Below, piece after piece: positions 1 to 6,171 of a DNA stretch of 9,720 bases. The notes under the pieces are model-generated. The model ran no database searches and was not told the origin of the DNA. It was given only the letters and a program-made list of their open reading frames with translations. This DNA is from Planctomycetaceae bacterium UBA969. Its GTDB lineage: Bacteria; Planctomycetota; Planctomycetia; Gemmatales; Gemmataceae. Each line of letters starts with the position of its first letter. The first letter of the stretch is position 1. Made by a program: the position numbers and the translations under genes. The stretch spans positions 1-9,720 of the forward strand of contig DBCB01000045.1 of assembly GCA_002303765.1 (NCBI GenBank), written 5' to 3'.

Positions 1-2
1 CT

Positions 3-1199
3 CCCCCTAAAACAGCTTTGCTTACCTTGGCTATCATGGCTGTTTCCTATTACCCCATCAGGCACTCTTGCGAAGTAAAACCATACGCCTTCGATTTCTT
101 TGCTGCATCGATTTTCCTCTGGCTAGGCTCCACCGCCCTAAAAAATAATGCAACCTCTCGACCCATTTTCCTTCTCGCAACCCTTTCCCCCTTTCTACTT
201 TTCACCTCCTTCCCTGCTGCTTTTTCCGCAGGGGGCGTTTGCATCGCACTAGCGTTCCAAATCCTCCAACAAAAAAAATATGCCCTAATCACACCAAGCA
301 TTTTTCTAATTAGCTCCGTCCTTGCTTCTTTTCTTGCCCATTACGCAATCATTGGCACCAACCAATTTCACAACGAACTTGCAAAACATCAGGCCTACTG
401 GGATTCGACTTTCCCTCCTTCCAACCTTTTCCAATTACCCTACTGGCTATTAAAAACTCATGCAGGAAACCTAAGTGCGTATCCCATTGGGGGCAAAGAT
501 GGCGCGAGTTCTCTGACGCTTTTATTTTTTCTCTTGGGCATTTTTACACTCATTCGAAATTCCAAATTTTCAATCCTCATCCTTTTGCTAACGCCCTTTG
601 CCTTCAACCTTATTGCTGCTTTCATGGGCCGCTACCCTTATGGTGGAAGTGCCCGAGTCGCACAGCATCTGCTTCCTTCGATCTGCATTTTATCTGCTCT
701 GGGGATCAGCAGCATTTTGCGATTGCATCTACTTGCAAATATCCGCTCCAAGGCCTACCTTGGCCTACTTTGTTGTTTGATTATTTTGGCTTTCTTGCAA
801 GCAGCAAGGGATATTAAAAAACCTTACAAATCATCGGGAGACCTTGAGGCCCGAGCCTTGATTCAAGAATTATGCTCTTCTTTGCAACCAGACGAATCAA
901 TCTTGATCACCCAAGAAAAAGATCTGATCGACCCGACTTTAGAATGGTACTTGCGTATTAAAAAAAACAAGATTCTTTGGACTACCGAAGATATGCTCCC
1001 AACGATGGTAGTTCAAAAAAAACAAACTCTTTGGCTTTGGTTGCCTAATCGTCCACCGGGTGGCGATACTCTACCTACCATTGATATTCCTATTTTTAAT
1101 GGTGTTCAAACCATTATAAAAAAAGAGTTCTCATTCGCTTTGGGCAGAGATAATTTGGTTAAACCACAAATGGTGCTGGTTCAGCTAAAACCTGATTAA
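3..1199 (+). CDS. GT-C fold glycosyltransferase, family 39-like (5' end outside window)
   Basis: Integral membrane protein, 398 residues visible. The reading frame is open to the window edge, so the N-terminus is missing; the TTG at 18 is internal rather than a real start. The frame enters at a segment resembling the ArnT/PMT-like family 39 signature, with SYYPIRHSCEVKPYAF matching the usual 'SP..i.ysqEvRPYaL' pattern near the first third of these enzymes. Several strongly hydrophobic segments follow (roughly 30-50, 55-75, 90-115, 165-190 and 240-265 of the visible part). A soluble C-terminal part comes after about residue 275, with the SILITQEKDL...LEWYLR pattern often seen at the end of such proteins. 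Family members move a sugar from a polyprenyl-phosphate donor onto lipid or protein at the periplasmic face. The acidic catalytic residues of the first loop would lie upstream of the window. The acceptor cannot be guessed. Class call fairly sure, substrate unknown. Confidence 0.72.
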   Translation, partial: PPKTALLTLAIMAVSYYPIRHSCEVKPYAFDFFAASIFLWLGSTALKNNATSRPIFLLATLSPFLLFTSFPAAFSAGGVCIALAFQILQQKKYALITPSIFLISSVLASFLAHYAIIGTNQFHNELAKHQAYWDSTFPPSNLFQLPYWLLKTHAGNLSAYPIGGKDGASSLTLLFFLLGIFTLIRNSKFSILILLLTPFAFNLIAAFMGRYPYGGSARVAQHLLPSICILSALGISSILRLHLLANIRSKAYLGLLCCLIILAFLQAARDIKKPYKSSGDLEARALIQELCSSLQPDESILITQEKDLIDPTLEWYLRIKKNKILWTTEDMLPTMVVQKKQTLWLWLPNRPPGGDTLPTIDIPIFNGVQTIIKKEFSFALGRDNLVKPQMVLVQLKPD

Positions 1200-1227
1200 G
1201 CAATCTTACTAATTACAACTCTATACT

Positions 1228-1245
1228 TTAAAACTAAGGTTTTAA
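1228..1245. terminator. Possible bidirectional terminator between convergent genes
   Basis: A perfect 7-bp inverted repeat, TTAAAAC / GTTTTAA with a 4-base loop (TAAG), lies 28 bases after the glycosyltransferase stop. It overlaps the stop codon of the convergent minus-strand gene. The stem is AT-rich and so weak. The position suits a shared terminator, but the structure alone does not prove it. Confidence 0.3.
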
Positions 1246-2010
1246 CGCAATTGGCTTTGAAGAATCTTTGGTTATAAGCGTAGCTTTTAAAAGGTTTTCT
1301 GCTCTTTCAGGATTGCGCTCTAAATACCATGGCAATGCTCCAAAAAACATCTGCATCTGACCCACCGTTTTTTCACCCATCCCCACCATCGACGAACCAA
1401 ACGCCTTCGTTATTATTGCTGCAGCCTTGCTTTCCGTTTTTGCATAAATCGTCATTTGATGCTTTACGGTTTTATTGATTACGCTTTCCTGATATTGCAA
1501 CACAATTACCGCCTGTACCGGAATCGCAGGCAATAGCGCAGTGGGCTTGCCCATCCCATGGGCATACCAAACCTTCAAGCCATCTTTGTCCGTGATCAAA
1601 TGAAATTGAATATTATTCCCAGAAGATTCACGCGAATAAAAGGTGTTCGCATTTTCCTTCTCGATACTCGAACACTTCGCACCCAACATTTTCCACATCG
1701 TCACCGCATGGTGTGGGTTTTCTAAAAGCCACTCATAAGTTGTTGGATCGCAGTTAAAAGCCTCCGCAGGGCCCTTGGCAGACAAAGTAGGCTCTGTCAC
1801 CACTGACCGAACTTTTTCCTGCCATGCCTCCGGAATTACTTTCCCTTTTAACAATTCCAACTGCGCAAAAGATTTTAACTCTTGCGAGGAACCCGACCAT
1901 GTGCCGATAGGTTTGTACTCTCGCTCTAATTCTCCTGCTTGTGCATTTTGAATTCTCGAGATCACTACTAATATCAGAAGCATCAGATTAATTCTTTGCA
2001 AGCGGCGCAT
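1234..2010 (-). CDS. Secreted protein of unknown function, 258 aa
   Basis: I do not recognise a named family. The N-terminus reads as a Sec signal peptide: MRRLQR, a hydrophobic core at about 8-19, and a likely cleavage after AQA (residues 23-25). The mature part of about 233 residues has no further membrane segment, so export to the periplasm or beyond is expected. Two cysteines remain (C87 in FNCDPTTYEWLL, C113 in LGAKCSS) and could pair. The stretch DPTTYEWLLENPHHAVTMWKMLGAKC resembles uncharacterised planctomycete secreted proteins as I remember them; this is recall, not a search. The ATG at 2010 is preceded by GGAG seven bases upstream, which supports the start. The gene is divergent from the HEAT-repeat gene and convergent with the glycosyltransferase gene, and is probably transcribed alone. 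Confidence 0.75.
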   Translation of the reverse strand: MRRLQRINLMLLILVVISRIQNAQAGELEREYKPIGTWSGSSQELKSFAQLELLKGKVIPEAWQEKVRSVVTEPTLSAKGPAEAFNCDPTTYEWLLENPHHAVTMWKMLGAKCSSIEKENANTFYSRESSGNNIQFHLITDKDGLKVWYAHGMGKPTALLPAIPVQAVIVLQYQESVINKTVKHQMTIYAKTESKAAAIITKAFGSSMVGMGEKTVGQMQMFFGALPWYLERNPERAENLLKATLITKDSSKPIALKP

Positions 2011-2195
2011 CGAAACTCTCCAGCCTTCCTATTTTGATAGTCGCATACATCCAACCCTTATTTCATCGTTATCCCCAAGTGCCAGCTTTAATGATTTTAC
2101 CGGTTTTTCCACTCCAACTCCTAGGGTTGCCTTTTTCAACCGCCAATGTTTATATTGCCTTCGTACTTTTACTTTTGCTTCAAAGGCTAAATCCC

Positions 2196-3347
2196 ATGCT
2201 TAAAACCGCTCGTTTTGTTATCACACTCGCTTTAGTGGTTTGCTTGCCCGCCCTGATCGGTTTTGGTTGGTGGCAGCGAGACTACCTAATGGGTTGGTAC
2301 CTCACCGACCAATTAATTAAGGCTGAACCCCAATATAAGTCTCACTACATCGATGCTCTTGCGAAGCTTGGCGAAAACGCCCAATACCCTCTTTTAGATC
2401 ACCTAGAAAAATCGACCGATGCCAGCGCACCCGACCTTACAAAAGCATTAGGCAAAATGTTCGAATCCTGGGGCGGCACCGCCTCACCGCTTTCCCAACA
2501 ATGCTTTCATCACCTCGCACGTAGGTTTACCTCTTTTTCTGCACCAGCTCAGGTACAAACCCTCGAACTCCTCGCCTCCATTTCAACAAATTCCCAACCG
2601 CCTAATCCTTTAACCAGCGATTTCCTCGAGGGCACCAAATTAATTCTCGGCTCCTTACCCGAAACCAACAACCCTAGCGCACTCGTTCCAGCAATGAAAA
2701 TTGTTTCACAACTCATTAAAGCCACCACCGATAAAGAATTGCACTCCCGCCTTGCAGGTATCATCGCCAAGGCTATTACCGATGCCCCAGAAAACATTAA
2801 AATCCAAGCGATTCATTTAGCCATCGCACCAGATGTAGGACTAACAGAATTGAGCGTTGCAGCACTGCAAGACAAAAATGTCGAAGTTAGAAAAGTTGCG
2901 ATCCTAGCTTGCGCCGCCGCACTCGACAGCGTTTCTGTCGATTCACTTCTACCCTCTTTGCATGATTCCGATTCTGAAATTCGCGCGTACTGCGAATCCG
3001 CACTCATTGCACGAGGTCTTAAAAAAGAACACCTTCAACTTGGTAAACTCCTGACTGATCCAAAGCCTTCCAAAAGGCTCGAGGTTTTAGATTCCTTGAT
3101 GGAAGACAGTGAATTAGATCAAAGCATGTGGCTTAGAAAATTAAGCCATGATTCATCGCCCGCAGTACGGGTTGCTGCTCTAAGAATGATGAGCCTTCAG
3201 GAAACCGCTGATCTTAACGACCGCATTGACCAGATGTCCCGCAGTGACCCAAGCAAAACTGTATCCGATCTTGCCACTTATTACTTAAAATCGAATAAAT
3301 TTAAGCCTGTTAATTACGAGACTCTTGGTAACTCAGGCAATAAATGA
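2196..3347 (+). CDS. Membrane-anchored HEAT-repeat protein
   Basis: With the ATG at 2196 the protein has 383 residues. It has one N-terminal membrane segment (about residues 5-23, ARFVITLALVVCLPALIGFGW) followed by WWQRDYLMGWYLTDQL. The rest is an alpha-helical solenoid: helical pairs with the HEAT pattern are clearest around 215-265 (LQDKNVEVRKVAILACAAAL and LHDSDSEIRAYCESAL) and 310-340 (LSHDSSPAVRVAALRMM). Such repeats normally bind other proteins; no catalytic motif is seen. The frame is open further up to a TTG at 2034, which would give 437 residues. I prefer 2196: AAAGG sits nine bases before it, the anchor then lies at the N-terminus, and a start at 2034 would leave only 23 bp for divergent promoters and has no Shine-Dalgarno sequence. 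ATG 2091 is a third option. Partner unknown. Confidence 0.7.
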   Translation: MLKTARFVITLALVVCLPALIGFGWWQRDYLMGWYLTDQLIKAEPQYKSHYIDALAKLGENAQYPLLDHLEKSTDASAPDLTKALGKMFESWGGTASPLSQQCFHHLARRFTSFSAPAQVQTLELLASISTNSQPPNPLTSDFLEGTKLILGSLPETNNPSALVPAMKIVSQLIKATTDKELHSRLAGIIAKAITDAPENIKIQAIHLAIAPDVGLTELSVAALQDKNVEVRKVAILACAAALDSVSVDSLLPSLHDSDSEIRAYCESALIARGLKKEHLQLGKLLTDPKPSKRLEVLDSLMEDSELDQSMWLRKLSHDSSPAVRVAALRMMSLQETADLNDRIDQMSRSDPSKTVSDLATYYLKSNKFKPVNYETLGNSGNK

Positions 3348-3355
3348 CTATTTTG

Positions 3356-3386
3356 ACAAAACTTTAATATTTTTTATTAAATTTGT
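3356..3386. repeat. AT-only dyad abutting the csrA promoter
   Basis: TTTAATA (3363-3369) pairs with TATTAAA (3375-3381) across a 5-T loop. The stem continues, after a 2-base bulge, as ACAAA (3356-3360) with TTTGT (3382-3386). It ends in the first base of the csrA -35 box and starts 9 bases after the HEAT-gene stop. It could be a weak terminator, an operator, or simply an AT-rich UP-type element; the sequence does not decide. Confidence 0.35.
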
Positions 3387-3413
3387 TGACGAACCCCCCT
3401 TGCCTGTTATCAT
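3386..3413 (+). promoter_or_regulatory. Sigma-70-type promoter for csrA
   Basis: TTGACG (3386-3391) and TATCAT (3408-3413) are separated by 16 bases, close to the housekeeping consensus, with AT-rich DNA just upstream. Transcription would start near 3420, giving csrA a leader of about 200 nt. Confidence 0.6.
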
Positions 3414-3419
3414 AACAAT

Positions 3420-3617
3420 GGCGAGAAATAGGCGGCAACTAGCAGTCACACCTCAGCGCGGTTGACAGCTAAGCACCTGAAATCGCTGCCAAGAAGTATC
3501 TCCAGGCATTGCTTATTACTAATTGTCTGGTTTTTTCTGCATCATTCCCTCGCTTTTTGCAGAAACCTAAGAATACTTGTGCAGTCGTTTCACTTGGACC
3601 AAAGGAAGGACAGACCT
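3420..3617 (+). promoter_or_regulatory. Long csrA leader with hairpins and GGA motifs
   Basis: Between the predicted start point and the csrA ATG lie about 200 untranslated bases. They hold an 8-bp perfect stem, TTTCTGCA (3534-3541) with TGCAGAAA (3558-3565). At the ribosome site are two GGA triplets (AAGGAAGGA, 3602-3610). The second begins a 6-bp stem GGACAG (3608-3613) with CTGTCC (3627-3632) whose 13-base loop holds the ATG. CsrA proteins bind GGA, so autoregulation is plausible. This is inference from layout, not shown. Confidence 0.4.
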
Positions 3618-3836
3618 ATGTTAGTCCTGTCCAGAAAAAAGAACGAAAGCATCGTCATTAACAACGACATCATCATTACGGTGGTGGAGATTCGCGGTGA
3701 CAAGGTACGATTAGGGATAATCGCGCCGAAGGATGTTCCTGTTCATCGTCAAGAAATTTTTGATGCCATTCATGGTAAGGAAGAAACTCCCGAAAGCAAG
3801 CCTGTTGATACCGAAAACAGCCTGCCTAAGGTTTAA
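3618..3836 (+). CDS. csrA: Carbon storage regulator CsrA (RsmA family)
   Basis: A 72-residue RNA-binding translational regulator. The family signature is complete: the start MLVLSRKKNESIVI, then VVEIRGDKVRLGIIAP, then the VPVHRQEIFDAI helix with the RNA-contacting Arg of VHRxE (about residue 44). Family members act as swapped dimers that bind GGA motifs in mRNA leaders and block ribosome entry or change stability. Length is slightly above the usual 60-65, with a polar tail after about residue 53 (KEETPESKPVDTENSLPKV). The frame is open upstream to a TTG at 3462, but the family always starts at MLVLSR and AAGGAAGGA stands at the right distance before ATG 3618, so the short form is right. No fliW or flagellin gene is beside it here. 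It has its own promoter and is convergent with the sigma-54 activator gene. Confidence 0.95.
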   Translation: MLVLSRKKNESIVINNDIIITVVEIRGDKVRLGIIAPKDVPVHRQEIFDAIHGKEETPESKPVDTENSLPKV

Positions 3837-3870
3837 TCTCTCTATCCATTTTTATCGTGGCACATGCCCT

Positions 3871-3895
3871 AAAAACTCTTCATTAAGTGGTTTTT
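3871..3895. terminator. Possible shared terminator of csrA and the activator gene
   Basis: AAAAAC (3871-3876) pairs with GTTTTT (3890-3895), and CTT (3878-3880) with AAG (3885-3887) inside an imperfect stem. Both strands offer a T-run at the 3' side. It lies 34 bases after the csrA stop and covers the stop codon of the opposing gene. Layout fits a bidirectional terminator, but the stem is weak. Confidence 0.33.
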
Positions 3896-5730
3896 GGTAT
3901 TTTCTTCTCAATTTTATACTTTTTTATCTTATCCATCAGGGTTTCCCGATGAATCCCCAAAATCTTGCTGGCTTGGGTTTGGTTCCATCCATTCCTCTCC
4001 AACGCTATTTTTATCGCCCAAGCTTCAACTTCTGCTAGTTTTATTGTCTTGGGCAATTCGCCTCCAGACGAATCATTCGTCGGAATATCTATATCCTCCG
4101 CCATCAAGGTTTCAGATTCTGCCCTGTTCACACCCGATTCCAACACCGATTTCAACTGCCTGATATTTCCTGGCCAGTGATATTTTTTTAACTTCTCAAG
4201 AACTTCCACGCTGGGCGAAAACCGTTTGCGATACTCCACCGAAAAACGATTTAAGAAAAAATCCACCAACTCTGGGAGGTCTTCCAACCGCTCTCTTAAT
4301 GCAGGCACTTTTATCACGCAAGCATTCAATCGATAAAACAGATCCTCGCGAAATCGCCCTTCATCTACTTCTTTTTGCAAGTCCCGGTTGGTTGCGGATA
4401 TCACCCGAACATTCACATTTATTTCCTTACCTCGCAATGGGCGGATTTTTCCCGTCTCCAGCGTTCGCAACAATTTTGCCTGACAATCCAACGATAACTC
4501 GCCCACCTCATCCAAAAAAAGTATCCCATCATCTGCCTGCTGAAAATACCCTGTATTAGCCCGGTCTGCTCCGGTATACGCCCCTTTTTCATTACCAAAA
4601 AGTTCCGCATCCGCAAGACCAGGCGATATGGTTGCGCAATTAACTGAAACCATCGGCTCCGCCTTCCTCAACCCCTTATTGTGCAATTCCAGCGCAACCA
4701 ACTCTTTCCCAACGCCGCTATCTCCAATGATCAACACCGGGGCGTTTCGTAAAGCAACCCGTTGTATTTCCTGCTTCATCTTCACTACAAGACGACTCGA
4801 ACCAATTATCAATTCCTTGCCTTTTTCTTCTATCAATTTAAATCTGTTATTGTCAGCTTCCAAAGCCCTGCGCAGCCTCAGCACATGCAGGCTGTTTGCA
4901 AGGCAATCCACCAAAAATTCTGTGAATCGCACATCCTTAAATGTAAAAAACTTCCTGGAATTATACAAATGAACCGCACCCATAATATTTTCAACATCAC
5001 TTCCAGGGGGCTTGCATTTAACTAATAAACAAACCGCATCCTTCATTGATCGCAGACTATCGGCCTCGATTCCAACTTGCTCTTGAAGAAGCCATACTGT
5101 TTTTTCCCTAGCTACCGCTTCATTAGTCAGGGTTTTACTTAACACCAAATCAAGCTTCGTATCTGCTGGTAGCACCTGCTTAAGCAAAAATTCCGTGGTA
5201 TCTAAACTAAGAAAACCAACTTTCTCTGCCTGAGTTCTTTTTAAAAGAATTCTAAGCGCCTTCTCAACCAAATCCCTCGGATTATTTTCCAAAACCGAAT
5301 CCGCAACATACGAAAACAAAAGGCTTAACTCATCATGCAGAAATTGAGTAATAAAGGGATCCGACTTTGGCTCTTTTTCCTCTTCTTGCAAACTTAAATC
5401 AGGTATGGTCTTACTACTGTCATCAATAACAATTGATGAGGTTTCAAAGCGAATTTGGGCACTTCCGATATTTATTTTGCATTGATTTATAAGAGCAACA
5501 TCTTCACTTATTCTGCTGCCATTTAGCCTAGTTCCGTTATTTTTACTATGGTTTTTTAAAAAGAATGTGCCTGATTCAAAATACACCTCCGCATGAAAGC
5601 GAGAGGCATGTTCATCGTGTATTATAAGGTCATTATCGGGATTACGGCCTATTTTAACAGACTGTTCCTGAGACAATAAAACCGTTAATGGGGCACCAAT
5701 ACCTAATTCTAGGACCAGTCGGGCTGTCAT
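3883..5730 (-). CDS. Sigma-54-dependent activator with FHA and GAF input domains
   Basis: A 615-residue bacterial enhancer-binding protein. An FHA domain fills about 1-95 (GRNPDNDLII at 28-37, SRFHAEV, and NNGTRLNG in the phosphopeptide-binding loop). A GAF-like region follows at about 125-285, then the AAA+ ATPase at about 305-530: Walker A GDSGVGKE (336-343), GAYTGA loop (383-388), Walker B ILFLDE (403-408), sensor ISATNRDL, and arginine fingers in FREDLFYRLN. A Fis-type HTH ends it (about 582-608, NQTQASKILGIHRETLMDKI). The family hydrolyses ATP to remodel RNA polymerase with sigma-54. No receiver domain is present, so input is probably binding to a phosphothreonine protein plus a GAF signal. 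A GTG at 5742 would add four residues, but GTGGAG there is the Shine-Dalgarno of the ATG at 5730, which I chose. Target promoters are unknown; I found no convincing -24/-12 site in the window. Confidence 0.93.
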   Translation of the reverse strand: MTARLVLELGIGAPLTVLLSQEQSVKIGRNPDNDLIIHDEHASRFHAEVYFESGTFFLKNHSKNNGTRLNGSRISEDVALINQCKINIGSAQIRFETSSIVIDDSSKTIPDLSLQEEEKEPKSDPFITQFLHDELSLLFSYVADSVLENNPRDLVEKALRILLKRTQAEKVGFLSLDTTEFLLKQVLPADTKLDLVLSKTLTNEAVAREKTVWLLQEQVGIEADSLRSMKDAVCLLVKCKPPGSDVENIMGAVHLYNSRKFFTFKDVRFTEFLVDCLANSLHVLRLRRALEADNNRFKLIEEKGKELIIGSSRLVVKMKQEIQRVALRNAPVLIIGDSGVGKELVALELHNKGLRKAEPMVSVNCATISPGLADAELFGNEKGAYTGADRANTGYFQQADDGILFLDEVGELSLDCQAKLLRTLETGKIRPLRGKEINVNVRVISATNRDLQKEVDEGRFREDLFYRLNACVIKVPALRERLEDLPELVDFFLNRFSVEYRKRFSPSVEVLEKLKKYHWPGNIRQLKSVLESGVNRAESETLMAEDIDIPTNDSSGGELPKTIKLAEVEAWAIKIALERNGWNQTQASKILGIHRETLMDKIKKYKIEKKIPKTT

Positions 5731-5834
5731 GATCCACTCCACTAAAAAACTAATTATGTTATTAAATTAAGCTTATTTCTCGCATAAGGCAACAAAAAGC
5801 CATATTTAATCCTAAGTTGTTTGTAACACTAAGG

Positions 5835-5863
5835 TTGACCTCGATGGCCAACCCCGTTATGAT
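5835..5863 (+). promoter_or_regulatory. Promoter of the tRNA-Cys gene
   Basis: TTGACC (5835-5840), a 17-base spacer, and TATGAT (5858-5863): a near-consensus housekeeping promoter. Its start point would fall near 5870, about ten bases before the mature tRNA. Confidence 0.75.
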
Positions 5864-5878
5864 ACCTCAATTAATAAA

Positions 5879-5949
5879 GGCCCCTTCGCCAAGTGGTAAG
5901 GCCGCGGATTGCAAATCCGCTATCCCCGGTTCGAATCCGGGAGGGGCCT
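5879..5949 (+). tRNA. tRNA-Cys (GCA)
   Basis: A complete 71-nt cloverleaf: 7-bp acceptor stem GGCCCCT / AGGGGCC, 3-bp D stem GCC / GGC, anticodon stem GCGGA / TCCGC around loop TTGCAAA (anticodon GCA), 4-base variable loop, and T stem CCCGG / CCGGG around TTCGAAT. The discriminator base is U73, the known identity base of cysteine tRNAs. CCA is not encoded and must be added after transcription. The 3' end faces a tyrosine recombinase gene 222 bp away, the usual picture of a tRNA used as an integration site and rebuilt by the incoming DNA. Confidence 0.96.
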
Positions 5950-6012
5950 CTTAAGACTCTCTCAGACTTCTTCGGACAAATCGTCCCAACCCATTGATCT
6001 ATATAACCTTAT

Positions 6013-6052
6013 GATGCAACAATGCATCTTCGTCCAAATTGGGTATTTGGAC
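6013..6052. repeat. Two perfect dyads in the tRNA-int spacer
   Basis: GATGCA (6013-6018) faces TGCATC (6023-6028) over a 4-base loop. Three bases on, GTCCAAAT (6032-6039) faces ATTTGGAC (6045-6052) over TGGGT. Upstream, GGACAAATCGTCC (about 5974-5986) repeats the GGAC/GTCC theme. They lie 63-103 bp past the tRNA end. They may be binding sites for integrase or accessory proteins, or operators for int. Confidence 0.45.
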
Positions 6053-6090
6053 AAGATACCCCACCTCTCCCCACCTTCCCCGCATAGTCT

Positions 6091-6123
6091 GGGGTAAACT
6101 GGGGGTAAACAAGGGGTAAACAA
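6091..6123 (+). repeat. Three 11-bp direct repeats (GGGGTAAAC), possible integrase arm sites
   Basis: GGGGTAAAC occurs at 6091-6099, 6102-6110 and 6113-6121, each exactly 11 bp after the last, with linkers TG, AA and AA. A spacing near one helical turn puts all three on the same face of the DNA, typical of cooperative protein binding. Position between tRNA and int suggests arm-type sites read by the integrase N-terminal domain. An iteron role or repression of int is possible. Confidence 0.6.
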
Positions 6124-6143
6124 AAAATCCGCAGTCCCCCGTT

Positions 6144-6166
6144 GTGCCTCCTACGGCACTAAGGAG
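6144..6166 (+). promoter_or_regulatory. Ribosome site of int inside alternative hairpins
   Basis: The int ATG follows AAGGAG (6161-6166) by five bases. Just upstream, GTGCC (6144-6148) can pair with GGCAC (6155-6159). Alternatively CTCCT (6148-6152) can pair with AGGAG (6162-6166) and hide the ribosome site. The two pairings exclude each other. Both are only 5 bp, so this is a hint at translational control, not evidence for it. Confidence 0.25.
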
Positions 6167-6171
6167 CAATC

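Noticed and set aside
2034..2195. TTG start adding 54 residues to the HEAT-repeat protein
   Set aside because: No Shine-Dalgarno sequence, only 23 bp left from the divergent gene, and the added hydrophobic text is what pyrimidine-rich DNA gives by chance. Not fully excluded.
3462..3467. Perfect TTGACA as a second csrA promoter
   Set aside because: No acceptable -10 box 15-19 bases downstream.
3462..3617. N-terminal extension of csrA from a TTG at 3462, giving 124 residues
   Set aside because: CsrA proteins start at MLVLSR, the ATG at 3618 has a good ribosome site, and the extension has no family match. The open frame is probably chance in the leader.
3894..5025. Plus-strand open frames opposite the sigma-54 activator
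   Set aside because: Antisense shadows of a gene with complete FHA, AAA+ and HTH motifs.
5909..6097. 62-codon open frame over the tRNA and att spacer
   Set aside because: It starts inside the tRNA, has no ribosome site and no protein-like pattern.
6091..6123. CRISPR array
   Set aside because: The repeats are 9 bp with 2-bp linkers; no spacer-repeat pattern or cas gene is present.
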